In this document: in pieces, positions 34,525 through 42,401 of the stretch
Numbering within the stretch: position 1 is the stretch's first letter
How the letters are laid out: each line of letters begins with the position of its first letter
NCBI RefSeq assembly: GCF_042653545.1
Contig: NZ_JBHSIS010000010.1
Location: 610,992 to 674,991 of the forward strand
From: Actinophytocola glycyrrhizae
GTDB taxonomy: Bacteria; Actinomycetota; Actinomycetes; Mycobacteriales; Pseudonocardiaceae
Direction of reading: 5' to 3'
DNA: 64,000 bases
The notes under the pieces: model-generated
What the model saw: only the letters and a program-made list of their open reading frames with translations
Databases searched by the model: none
Told to the model about the DNA's origin: nothing
Position numbers and translations under genes: made by a program

Positions 34525-34827
34525 CTAGATCGAGCCGAGGTCGCCCTTCTTGTCGAACTCCGCGACGAGCAGCGCCGCGGACACGCGGAAGTGGTAGTCG
34601 GCCGTCGTGCCGGGGACCTGGACCACCCACGTGTCGTTGCCGACCTGGAACACGCGCCTGCCGCGCGGCGACATCGGGTGTTGCGGCTGGTAATCCTTCG
34701 CCAGCGCGTAGGCCCGTTTGCGTGCCTCGTCGCGGTCCGCGCACAGCGCCACCTTCGTCAGCACCCAGCGGTAGGAGTTCCTGCCGAAGCCCACGGTCTC
34801 CTCGAGCAGCACGTGCCAGTTCTCCAT
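34525..34827 (-). CDS. Small conserved hypothetical protein
   Basis: A 100-residue cytosolic protein (MENWHVLLEETVGFGRNSYRWVLTKVALCADRDEARKRAY...). I do not know its function. The pattern of N-terminal WHVLLEET, a central helix and VFQVGNDTWVVQV strand looks like a conserved small actinobacterial protein. ATG 34827 is used; an in-frame GTG lies one codon before. It faces away from the lipoprotein gene at 34914 and is 65 bases upstream of the CDF gene, so a shared transcript with it is possible. Confidence 0.7.
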   Translation of the reverse strand: MENWHVLLEETVGFGRNSYRWVLTKVALCADRDEARKRAYALAKDYQPQHPMSPRGRRVFQVGNDTWVVQVPGTTADYHFRVSAALLVAEFDKKGDLGSI

Positions 34828-34913
34828 CACGTGCGTGAAAGTAGAACAATCCGCCCTCGCGGGAGGCCGGAACGGGTGATACTGCGGTTCTCACCGTCCA
34901 CTGGGGAGGTCCT

Positions 34914-35456
34914 ATGGCCAGAGCCGCACTCGCCGGACTGCTCGCGCTCCTGCTGGCTCTGGCCGGGTGCGCGGCTCTGGCCGACCTCGGGGAACTGCGT
35001 GCCGACCTGGAGTCGGCGGGCTACGACGCGACGAACATCAACAACAACACCACCAACGGTTTCACCGTGCTGAGCATCGACGTGTCGATGCCCGACGCGG
35101 TGCCGACCGACGAGGACGCCGAGAGGGTCGCCGAAGTGGTGTGGAGGAAGTACCAGGACGACTTCGACCAGCTGCTGGTCACGATGAACGGCGCGGTCCG
35201 CCTCGACGCGACCCCCGAGGACCTGACCGGGCTGTTCGGCGACCGCCCCGGCGACGTCGCGGCGGCGGACCGGGAGGACGGCTCGTCCGCGACGACGACG
35301 GTGATCGTGGTCGTGGTCTGCGCTGTCGTGTTCGCCGGGCTGATGGTGCTGGTGTGGCTCCGCGGCCGCCGACCGCCACCACCACCGCTCGCACCACCCG
35401 GACACCACCAGCCGGGCGGGTACTACCAGTACCCGCCACCGCCCCCGCAGGGCTAG
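34914..35456 (+). CDS. Lipoprotein with C-terminal membrane helix and Pro-rich tail
   Basis: A 180-residue protein. It has a signal peptide with lipobox LALAGC (Cys about residue 19), an external domain of about 105 residues, one membrane helix (TTTVIVVVVCAVVFAGLMVLVWLRG) and a Pro/Tyr-rich cytosolic tail (PPPPPLAPPGHHQPGGYYQYP). The ATG follows GGGGAGG. I do not recognise the external domain. Having both a lipid anchor and a later membrane helix is unusual, and one of the two may be misread. Confidence 0.7.
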   Translation: MARAALAGLLALLLALAGCAALADLGELRADLESAGYDATNINNNTTNGFTVLSIDVSMPDAVPTDEDAERVAEVVWRKYQDDFDQLLVTMNGAVRLDATPEDLTGLFGDRPGDVAAADREDGSSATTTVIVVVVCAVVFAGLMVLVWLRGRRPPPPPLAPPGHHQPGGYYQYPPPPPQG

Positions 35457-35557
35457 TTCTTGCAGGCACTGCAAGGGATCCGCGGGGTTGCGTCGATGGG
35501 GTGATCTTTCGTGTCGGACGCCTGACCAGCCACTCTGCCCGGTCTACGGTCCCTGGC

Positions 35558-36403
35558 ATGGGCGAGCACATGAGTCCGGCACAGGCGCGCGAGCTGGCCG
35601 AGGAGCTGCGGCACTACCGCGAGATCCTGGGCATGCCCGCCTACGAGCTTGCGGACCGGCTGGGCTGGTCGGCGAGCAAGCTGTCCAGGGTCGAGCATGG
35701 TCTCTCCCCCATCAGCGAGGTGGACGTCGTGCGCTACGGCGCCCACTGCGGCGTGTCGGCCGAGGGCATCGAGGCCCTGCTCGACCTGTGCCGCGATCCC
35801 GGCGCGGCGGGCTACTGGCTGTCGAAGTGGTCCAGCACGCTGGTCTTCGCCGAGAACACCGCCGCGTTCTCGGCCAGCTACGACCCACTGGTCGTGCCCG
35901 GCATGCTGCAGACGCAGGAGTACGCCGCCGCGCTCATCGGCCAGGACAAGGCGGAGTGGGTACAGGTGCGGATGGAACGCCAGCGGCTGCTGAACAACCG
36001 GCCGTTCGAGTTCTTCATCCACGAGCAGGCGCTGCGTCTGCCGGTCGGCGGTGACCGCGTGATGAACGAGCAACTGCTTAAGTTGGTGCTGGTCGCTGCC
36101 CAGCCCACGGTCACGATTCGAGTGGTGCCTTCCGCGCTGGGAGCGCAGTCGATGTTCGGAGGAGCGTTCCTGTTCTTTCGTTACGACAACCACCAGCCGC
36201 TGGTCTACGTGGAGTCAGGGTTCTTTCTCGACGACGAACAGCACATAGCCAAGTACCAGGGAAAACTGGCCGGGCTCTCGAAAGTCGCCCTGAGTAGTGG
36301 AGAATCGCGGGAGGTGCTCGCCGAGATGGCGAGCGAGGTCGACCGACCGGAGGAATCTCCCGATGCCCCTGACGACGTGGCGAAAGAGCGGCTTCAGTTC
36401 TGA
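35558..36403 (+). CDS. XRE-family regulator with DUF5753 domain
   Basis: A 281-residue DNA-binding protein. The helix-turn-helix is at about residues 15-70 (LAEELRHYREILGMPAYELADRLGWSASKLSRVEHG). The C-terminal DUF5753 domain follows (YDPLVVPGMLQTQEYAAALI, QRLLNNRPFEFFIHEQALR). This is the WhiJ-like regulator type that in actinomycetes is usually paired with a DUF397 protein, and here a DUF397 gene overlaps its end by 41 bases in another frame. Roles in development or antibiotic control are known for some relatives; none can be inferred here. Confidence 0.92.
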   Translation: MGEHMSPAQARELAEELRHYREILGMPAYELADRLGWSASKLSRVEHGLSPISEVDVVRYGAHCGVSAEGIEALLDLCRDPGAAGYWLSKWSSTLVFAENTAAFSASYDPLVVPGMLQTQEYAAALIGQDKAEWVQVRMERQRLLNNRPFEFFIHEQALRLPVGGDRVMNEQLLKLVLVAAQPTVTIRVVPSALGAQSMFGGAFLFFRYDNHQPLVYVESGFFLDDEQHIAKYQGKLAGLSKVALSSGESREVLAEMASEVDRPEESPDAPDDVAKERLQF

Positions 36404-36587
36404 ACCCGCAGGCAACTGCGTCGAGGTGGCCTGGCGAAAGAGCAGCTTCAGCGAGGAACCCCAAGGCAACTGTGTTGAGGTGGCGTTCGTTCCGGCCGCG
36501 GTGGCGGTCCGTGACTCCAAGAACATCGCCGGGCCGACGCTCGCCTTCGACCCCCGCGCCTGGCGCACGTTCGTCACCCGCCGCTAG
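36363..36587 (+). CDS. DUF397 small protein with duplicated motif
   Basis: A 74-residue DUF397 protein, the usual partner of XRE/DUF5753 regulators. The N-terminal family motif occurs twice in tandem: WRKSGFSSEPAGNCVEVA and WRKSSFSEEPQGNCVEVA. Most members have one copy. The rest (VAVRDSKNIAGPTLAFDPRAWRTFV) is standard. ATG 36363 follows GGAGGA with eight bases spacing and lies inside the end of the regulator gene, so expression is coupled. Its TAG stop is part of the CTAG edge of the next repeat element. Confidence 0.92.
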   Translation: MPLTTWRKSGFSSEPAGNCVEVAWRKSSFSEEPQGNCVEVAFVPAAVAVRDSKNIAGPTLAFDPRAWRTFVTRR

Positions 36588-37311
36588 ACGCTTGATTCCG
36601 TGACGTCGGTGTTGTCTGGCTGGTGAGTTTGTCCTCGCCGGACGGGCAGGTCTCTGGGGTGGCGGAGGGGTGGGTCGGCTGCGGTTGGGTTCGGGTCTGC
36701 CTGCCATCCCGTCGACCTCCCAGGTGCTATCACACCGCGCCGAGGGGGCCGATTCGTGCCTGTTGTGATTCGGGTGTTTGGCCCCCTTGACACGGCGTGA
36801 TCGGGCTTCGCCAGGTCGACGGGATGGCAGGGAGCCCCTTTGTGGTTGGCTGGCGCCACCATCGGGGTTGCGCGGACAAGGCCCCGCTTCGTGGGCCGGG
36901 GTTCCGCTTCGCGGGCCGGGCACGCAGCGTCCGCGGCCATGCCGTGGGCAGCGACTCGCCTTGCGAACGCGCGGGCTCGTGCAGGTGTCCCGAAAGACGC
37001 GTTCGGGTCGGTGGCGACAGTCGTGAGTGTGCCGATAGGGACCGTGAGCGTCACGATCGGCACACTCACAACGTCGGCCATGCCCCGAAAGCGCCTTTCG
37101 GGGCACTCCACGTCCCGAAAGCGTCTTTGGGGGCAGGTCCGCTTCGCGGGCCGGGCGCGCAGCGCCCTCGGAATGCCGTGAAAGGCGCGTTGACGGCGTC
37201 GGTTGTGCCGTGAAAGTGCCTTTCACGGCACTGGTCCGCCTTGCGGATGTTCCGCCGGGTAGGTGCGTGCGTGCCGGGCTCACTTCGCATGACCTTCACG
37301 GAATCGGTCGT
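36584..37311. mobile_element. Larger MITE-like repeat element
   Basis: About 730 bases without a gene between DUF397 and the AAA ATPase. The left end is CTAGACGCTTGATTCCGTGA, sharing its CTAG with the DUF397 stop. The right end is TTCACGGAATCGGTCGTCAG, a diverged inverted copy. Inside are an 80-bp module also found at 50950-51050 (TTTGTCCTCGCCGGACGGGC), a CCCCTTGACACGGCGTGA fragment recalling the family-B hairpin, and palindromic units at 36975-37230, including fully paired ones at 37081 (CCCCGAAAGCGCCTTTCGGGG) and 37205 (CCGTGAAAGTGCCTTTCACGG). It appears to be a mosaic of the repeat families. Confidence 0.65.
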
Positions 37312-37317
37312 CAGCCC

Positions 37318-38445
37318 TCAGCGCTCCGGCCAGTGCCAGGGCGGCTGGTCGAGCAGGCCCTGGCCGTCGACGGTGGTGGTGCTGTCGGTCTTGACCAGGG
37401 TCAGCACGGTCGCCTTCGGCAGTGCGTCCACCAGTCGTGCCGCGTGGGTGACGACCACGACCTGGCTGCGGGTCGCCGCCGTGGTGATCAGGTTCGCCAG
37501 TGGTGGCAGCAGGTCCGGGTGCAGGCTCGTCTCAGGTTCGTTCAGCACCAGCAGCTCCGGCGGGCGCTGGGTGAGCAGTGCCGCCACCCACAGCAGGTAG
37601 CGGAGCGTGCCGTCGGACAGTTCGGCCGCGTCGAGTGGGCGCAGCAGCCCGTGCTGGTGGAACCGGAGCCCGAACCGGCCGTCGTGGTCGACGACCTCGA
37701 TCCGGGAGCCGGGGAACGCGTCGGCGACCGCGTCCGCCAGCTCCGTCGCGGCGCCCTGTTCGTGGATGGTCCGCAGCGCGGCCGGCAGGTCGGCGCCGTC
37801 GTGGCCGAGCACGGGTGTGCGGGTGCCGATGCGGGCCTGGCGGGCGGGTGCGTCGCGGTCGGTGCGGAACTGGTCGTAGAACCGCCAGGACCGCATCCGG
37901 TCACGCAGCAGCAGCACCTCCGGCTCGGCCAGCTCGCTCAGCATGGAGTCGGTGAGGCCGATCTTCGTCTGCCCGCCCCACGCGCCGGTGGCGTCGCGGG
38001 CCCGCACCACGTTCCTGGCCCGGTCCGCCAGCACCGCCGACGGGCGCAGCACCGGGCCCGCCCACAGCGCCTCGCGTTTGAACTCGGGGTCGCGGCCGAA
38101 CATGGTCTCGGCCGGGACCGGCATGCCCAGGTCGAGTGCGTAGCCGTACTCGTCGCCACCGAAACCCAGCCGCAGCGCGACCGGTTTCGTGCGCACGGTC
38201 CCCTGCACGGGACGGCCCTTGCGCACCTTGCCCTCCGGGCCGGCCCACAGCGTCGACGTGAGGCCACCCTCGCGAGCCAGTGCCGCCACCGCACCGCCCA
38301 GCGCCGCGTCCGCCAGCAGCCGCAGCGCCCGGTACAGGCTCGACTTCCCCGCGCCGTTCGCCCCTGTCACCACGGTCAGCGGTGACAGGGGCAGCACGAG
38401 CTGCCGCAGCGAGCGGTAGCTCTCGACGGCGAGAGTCTGGATCAC
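37318..38445 (-). CDS. AAA family ATPase, RecF/OLD-like
   Basis: A 375-residue ABC-type ATPase. Walker A is VVTGANGAGKSSLYRAL (about residues 25-40), the signature is ELSDGTLRYLLWVAALL, and Walker B with switch His is ELLVLNEPETSLHPDLLPPL...VVVVTHAARL. It is compact, with no long coiled coil and no visible TOPRIM or nuclease part, so it is not a full OLD nuclease. GTG 38445 overlaps the gnd stop by four bases (GTGA), so it is made with 6-phosphogluconate dehydrogenase. The role is unknown; DNA repair, defence or tRNA-related functions occur in relatives. Confidence 0.85.
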   Translation of the reverse strand: MIQTLAVESYRSLRQLVLPLSPLTVVTGANGAGKSSLYRALRLLADAALGGAVAALAREGGLTSTLWAGPEGKVRKGRPVQGTVRTKPVALRLGFGGDEYGYALDLGMPVPAETMFGRDPEFKREALWAGPVLRPSAVLADRARNVVRARDATGAWGGQTKIGLTDSMLSELAEPEVLLLRDRMRSWRFYDQFRTDRDAPARQARIGTRTPVLGHDGADLPAALRTIHEQGAATELADAVADAFPGSRIEVVDHDGRFGLRFHQHGLLRPLDAAELSDGTLRYLLWVAALLTQRPPELLVLNEPETSLHPDLLPPLANLITTAATRSQVVVVTHAARLVDALPKATVLTLVKTDSTTTVDGQGLLDQPPWHWPER

Positions 38446-39872
38446 GCTTCTACTTCGCGCCTGTCCTCGGACCACATGGTGTGGAAGGTGCCTTCCTTGT
38501 CGACGCGCCGGTAGGTGTGCGCGCCGAAGAAGTCCCGCAGGCCCTGGATCAGCGAGGCGGGCAGCCGTTCGGTGCGCAGCCCGTCGTAGTACGCGAGCGA
38601 CGAGGAGAAGGCGGGGGTGGGGATCCCGGCCTTCGCCGCGTGCGCCACGATCCGCCGCCACGACTCCTGGCCCTCCGCGACCGCGTCCCGGAAGTACGGC
38701 GCGACCAGCAGCGACTCCGGCCGCTCGTGCTCGTAGGACTCCTTGATGCGGTCGAGGAACCTGGCGCGGATGATGCAGCCGCCGCGCCAGATCGTGGCCA
38801 TCGCGCCGAGGTCGATGTCCCAGCCGTACTCCGCGCTCGCCGCGGCCATCTGGTCGTAGCCCTGCGCGTACGCCACCACCTTCGACGCGTACAGCGCCTT
38901 GCGGACGTCGTCGACGAACGTCTCGCGGTCGGCCTGCGGCACCGAGCCGGGGCCGGGCAGCGCCTTCTGCGCGGCGACCCGCTGCTCCGGGTGGGCGGAC
39001 AGGGCACGCGCGAACGTGGCCTCCGCGATGCCGGTCACCGGTACGCCCAGGTCGAGCGCGGTCTGCACGGTCCAGCGGCCGGTGCCCTTCTGCTCGGCCT
39101 GGTCGACGATGACGTCCACGAACGCGGTGCCGGTCGCGGCGTCGACGTGCCCGAGCACCTCCGCGGTGATCTCGATCAGGAACGACTCGAGGTCCCCGGA
39201 GTTCCACTCGGCGAAGATCTGCGCCAGCTCCTTCGGCGACGCGCCGAGCCCGTCGCGCAGCAGGTGGTACGCCTCGGCGATGAGCTGCATGTCGGCGTAC
39301 TCGATGCCGTTGTGCACCATCTTGACGAAGTGCCCCGCGCCGTCCGGACCGACGTGCACGCAGCACGGGGTGCCGTCGACCTGCGCGGCGATCTTCTCGA
39401 ACATCGGGCCGAGCGTGGCGTAGGACTCCTTGGAGCCGCCGGGCATGATGCTCGGCCCGAGCAGCGCGCCCTCCTCGCCACCCGAGACACCCGCGCCGAC
39501 GAAGTGCAGGCCGTGCTCGCGCAGTGCCGCCTCGCGCCGCCGCGTGTCGGCGAAGTGCGCGTTGCCGCAGTCGATGACGATGTCACCCTCGTCGAGCAGC
39601 GGGATCAGCTCCTCGATCACCGCGTCGGTCGGCCCACCGGCCTTGACCATGATCACGATGCGCCGCGGCCGCTCGAGTGCCGCGACGAAGTCCGCCACCG
39701 ACTCGGCCGGCACGAAGACACCCTCGTCACCGTGCTCTTCGACGAGTGACCGGGTGCGGGCCGGGGTGCGGTTGTGCAGCGCGACGGAGAAGCCGTTCCG
39801 CGCGAGGTTGCGGGCCAGGTTGCGGCCCATGACCGCGAGCCCGGTGACACCGATCTGTGCCTGAGTTGCCAT
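38442..39872 (-). CDS. gnd: 6-phosphogluconate dehydrogenase, decarboxylating
   Basis: A 476-residue pentose-phosphate enzyme that oxidises 6-phosphogluconate to ribulose-5-phosphate and CO2 with NADP. The nucleotide-binding start is IGVTGLAVMGRNLARNLARNG, the substrate loop is VGAGVSGGEEGALLGPSIMPGG, the catalytic Lys is in GAGHFVKMVHNGIEYADM, and the C-terminal part (FFGAHTYRRVDKEGTFHTMW) is intact. It is the long homodimeric form. The gene overlaps the AAA ATPase gene. Confidence 0.96.
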   Translation of the reverse strand: MATQAQIGVTGLAVMGRNLARNLARNGFSVALHNRTPARTRSLVEEHGDEGVFVPAESVADFVAALERPRRIVIMVKAGGPTDAVIEELIPLLDEGDIVIDCGNAHFADTRRREAALREHGLHFVGAGVSGGEEGALLGPSIMPGGSKESYATLGPMFEKIAAQVDGTPCCVHVGPDGAGHFVKMVHNGIEYADMQLIAEAYHLLRDGLGASPKELAQIFAEWNSGDLESFLIEITAEVLGHVDAATGTAFVDVIVDQAEQKGTGRWTVQTALDLGVPVTGIAEATFARALSAHPEQRVAAQKALPGPGSVPQADRETFVDDVRKALYASKVVAYAQGYDQMAAASAEYGWDIDLGAMATIWRGGCIIRARFLDRIKESYEHERPESLLVAPYFRDAVAEGQESWRRIVAHAAKAGIPTPAFSSSLAYYDGLRTERLPASLIQGLRDFFGAHTYRRVDKEGTFHTMWSEDRREVEA

Positions 39873-39907
39873 GGTGCCCACTCTGCCCGAGGACGCTCCG
39901 TGACGCA

Positions 39908-40045
39908 TCAGTCCTCCTCCGGCCGGTCCAGCTCCTCGTCCAGGATCCGGTCGATCCGGCGGGACGCCCTGCGCAGCGCACGGACGGTGTAGAACACGAG
40001 CACGACGAGCACCGCGGCACCGATGGTGATGGTCAGTGCGGCCAT
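39908..40045 (-). CDS. Small single-helix membrane protein (45 residues)
   Basis: A short frame directly upstream of gnd. ATG 40045 begins MAALTITIGAAVLVVLVFYT, a membrane helix, followed by a basic then acidic tail (RALRRASRRIDRILDEELDRPEED) and TGA at 39908-39910. The hydrophobic segment, positive-inside tail and 35-base distance to gnd fit a real small gene. The ribosome site (GGAATGA) is weak. No function is known to me. Confidence 0.6.
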   Translation of the reverse strand: MAALTITIGAAVLVVLVFYTVRALRRASRRIDRILDEELDRPEED

Positions 40046-40193
40046 GGGTCATTCCACCGTTTCCGTTGTGCCGCCCACGGAATGCGAACCCTACTCGACC
40101 ACAATGGCTCGTGCGGAACGACAACGCCGTCCGATCCGCACAGTCCACGCCGCGACGGGAAATGTCCTGGCCACCATTGATGTTGTGCATGGC

Positions 40194-41237
40194 ATGGCGC
40201 ACACGGACGTGGTGGTGATCGGGGCCGGGCAGGCCGGGCTGTCCAGCGCGTACTTCCTGCGCAGGGCCGGGATGGACTTCGCGGTGCTGGACGCGAACCC
40301 CGCGCCGGGCGGCGCGTGGCAGCACCGGTGGCCGACGCTGCGGATGGCGACCGTGCACGGCATCTTCGACCTGCCCGGCACGCGGTTCACCCCGCCCGCC
40401 CCCGGTGAGCGGGCCGCGGCCGCCGTGCCCGCGTACTTCGCCGCCTACGAACGGGAGCACGACCTTCGCGTGCACCGGCCGGTGACCGTGTCCGCCGTCC
40501 GCGACCTCGGTGAACGGCTCGGCGTCGAGTCCTCGGCAGGTGACTTCTCGGCCCGTGCCGTGATCAACGCCACCGGGACCTGGACACGCCCCTTCTGGCC
40601 GCACTACCCGGGCCGGTTCGACGGCAGGCAGCTCCACACCGCCGACTACCGCGGTCCGGACGAGTTCGCGGGCAGGCGGGTGCTGGTCGTCGGCGGTGGC
40701 ACCTCGGCGGTGCAGCTGCAACTGGAGCTCGCCGAGGTCGCCGAGACGTTCTGGGTCACCCGCAGGCCACCGGAGTTCCGCACGGAACCGTTCACCCACG
40801 AGTACGGCAGGCAGATCATCGCCCGCGTCGACGAACGCGTCCGGGCCGGGCTGCCGCCGGAGAGCGTGGTCACCGCGACCGAGCTGTCGCTGACCCCGGA
40901 GATCGTGGCGGCGCAGCGGAAAGGCCTGCTCGCGCGGCGTCCGGTGTTCGACCGGCTGGTGGCGGGCGGCGTGGCGTGGGCCGACGGCACGACACTGGAC
41001 GTCGACGTGATCCTGTGGTGCACGGGCTGGCGGGCCGCGCTCGACCACCTCGCGCCGCTCGGCCTGCGCGCGCCGGGCGGCGGCATCGTCATGGACGGCA
41101 CGCGGGTGGTCGCCGAACCGCGCCTGCACCTGGTGGGCTACGGCCCGTCGGCCAGCACGGTCGGCGCGAACCGGGCCGGGCGCACCGCGGTCCGGGAAAT
41201 CCGGCGGCTGCTCGGCGTCCCGGCCGCCGTGGCGTGA
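40194..41237 (+). CDS. Flavin-containing monooxygenase-like NAD(P)/FAD oxidoreductase
   Basis: A 347-residue flavoprotein. FAD-binding GxGxxG is at the start (VVVIGAGQAGLSSAYFL), the family's ATG-type segment reads AVINATGTWTRPFWPHYPG, and the second nucleotide site is VLVVGGGTSAVQLQLELAE. It matches the CzcO/FMO-like group found in actinobacteria; the substrate is unknown. ATG 40194 (MAHTDVVVIG) is chosen because the Rossmann strand begins right after it. No ribosome site is evident, so it may be leaderless. Confidence 0.85.
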   Translation: MAHTDVVVIGAGQAGLSSAYFLRRAGMDFAVLDANPAPGGAWQHRWPTLRMATVHGIFDLPGTRFTPPAPGERAAAAVPAYFAAYEREHDLRVHRPVTVSAVRDLGERLGVESSAGDFSARAVINATGTWTRPFWPHYPGRFDGRQLHTADYRGPDEFAGRRVLVVGGGTSAVQLQLELAEVAETFWVTRRPPEFRTEPFTHEYGRQIIARVDERVRAGLPPESVVTATELSLTPEIVAAQRKGLLARRPVFDRLVAGGVAWADGTTLDVDVILWCTGWRAALDHLAPLGLRAPGGGIVMDGTRVVAEPRLHLVGYGPSASTVGANRAGRTAVREIRRLLGVPAAVA

Positions 41238-41282
41238 CCCCGGTGTGCCTCACCCGATAGTGGGACGGGTGAGAATGGTGGC

Positions 41283-41681
41283 GTGCCAACCACGACGAAC
41301 CGGTGCCCGTGCGGGACACCGCTGCCCTACGACGAGTGTTGCGGCCGCGTGCACTCCGGTGCGGTGGCCGCGCCGACCGCGGAGGCGCTGATGCGGTCCC
41401 GCTACAGCGCCTTCGCGGTCGGCGACGCCGGCTACCTGCTGGAAAGCTGGCACCCCGACACCAGACCGCGCGAGCTCACCCTCGACATGGAGCGGCAGTG
41501 GGTGCGCCTGGAGATCCTCGGCAGCACCGGCGGCGGGCTGCTGCACGTCGAGGGCACCGTCGAGTTCCGCGCGCACTACCAGCACGTCACGCACGCCGGG
41601 ATCCTGCACGAGCTCAGCCGGTTCACGAAGGTCGACGGCCGGTGGGTCTACGTGGACGGGGACACCACGCGGCCGAGGTAA
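41283..41681 (+). CDS. YchJ-family (UPF0225) protein
   Basis: A 132-residue protein with an N-terminal SEC-C-like zinc motif (CPCGTPLPYDECCG) and a YchJ NTF2-like domain (AEALMRSRYSAFAVGDAGYLLESWHPDTRP; VEFRAHY; HELSRFTKVDGRWVYVDG). Function is unknown. GTG 41283 is the start. Its last 34 bases overlap, on the opposite strand, the end of the TNT-domain gene. Confidence 0.9.
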   Translation: MPTTTNRCPCGTPLPYDECCGRVHSGAVAAPTAEALMRSRYSAFAVGDAGYLLESWHPDTRPRELTLDMERQWVRLEILGSTGGGLLHVEGTVEFRAHYQHVTHAGILHELSRFTKVDGRWVYVDGDTTRPR

Positions 41682-42289
41682 CCGTTGTCCACCAGCCACA
41701 ACACGTTGAGCCGTGCCGGTGCGCCGGGCACCAGCGCGCCCGCGAGCTGGTACTGCAGCCCGCCACCGGTCTGGTAGAACCACGGCGCGATCGGGCCCGC
41801 CCACACGTCGAAGGGCCGCAGCACCTCGTACCGGTGGTAGTTGCAGCCAGCCGCCGGGGTGCCGACCAGGTTCGACGGCGGGATCGACCGCGTGGTGTAG
41901 GGCAGCCCGGCCGGGGCGAGGAACCCGCCGTACTCGCTGCCGTACCGGTCGATCTCGAAGCCGCGCGACAGCGTCTGCTCCCACTTCACCGGCTCGCCGT
42001 CCTGGCCGATGGCGTAGCCGTCGTCGGGCGGGTAGCGCCAGCTACCCCCGCCGTCGTCGTAGTAGCGGTCCATGAACACGTCCACTGGGCGATATCCGGT
42101 GCGGTTGTACCCGCGCAGCTGGGCCCCGACGTTCCCCAGCCTCGGCAGCCGCGCCGGGCCGAGCCGGGCGTCCCCCGCGTACAGCTCAGCCGAGCACTCG
42201 GTGAGCGAGAGCGGGGCCGCCTGTGCGGGCGGCGCGAGGACGAAGGTCACCAACAGCAAGCCCGCGACCAGCGCGGCGATCCGTCTCAT
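41648..42289 (-). CDS. Secreted TNT-domain protein, predicted NAD+ glycohydrolase
   Basis: A 213-residue protein with a Sec signal peptide (MRRIAALVAGLLLVTFVLAPPAQA) and a C-terminal domain of the tuberculosis necrotizing toxin type. The matching segments are YPPDDGYAIG, LSRGFEIDRYGSEYGGFLAPAG, PYTTRSIPP, NYHRYEVLRPFDVWAGPIAPWF and QTGGGLQYQL. TNT enzymes hydrolyse NAD+; the Arg of DRYGSEYG and the Gln of the GGGLQY turn correspond to key residues of the family. ATG 42289 follows GGAGGG. No immunity-factor gene is recognised beside it, so the target may be outside the cell. Confidence 0.85.
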   Translation of the reverse strand: MRRIAALVAGLLLVTFVLAPPAQAAPLSLTECSAELYAGDARLGPARLPRLGNVGAQLRGYNRTGYRPVDVFMDRYYDDGGGSWRYPPDDGYAIGQDGEPVKWEQTLSRGFEIDRYGSEYGGFLAPAGLPYTTRSIPPSNLVGTPAAGCNYHRYEVLRPFDVWAGPIAPWFYQTGGGLQYQLAGALVPGAPARLNVLWLVDNGYLGRVVSPST

Positions 42290-42401
42290 GCCCTCCGACG
42301 CTGCCAGGTGACCGGGTCGCGGCGGAACGGCTGCCACCCGATCGAGTCCCGCATTGCTCCGGTGGTGCGCGGGGTGTCACGCACGCGAATCGGGGTACAC
42401 G

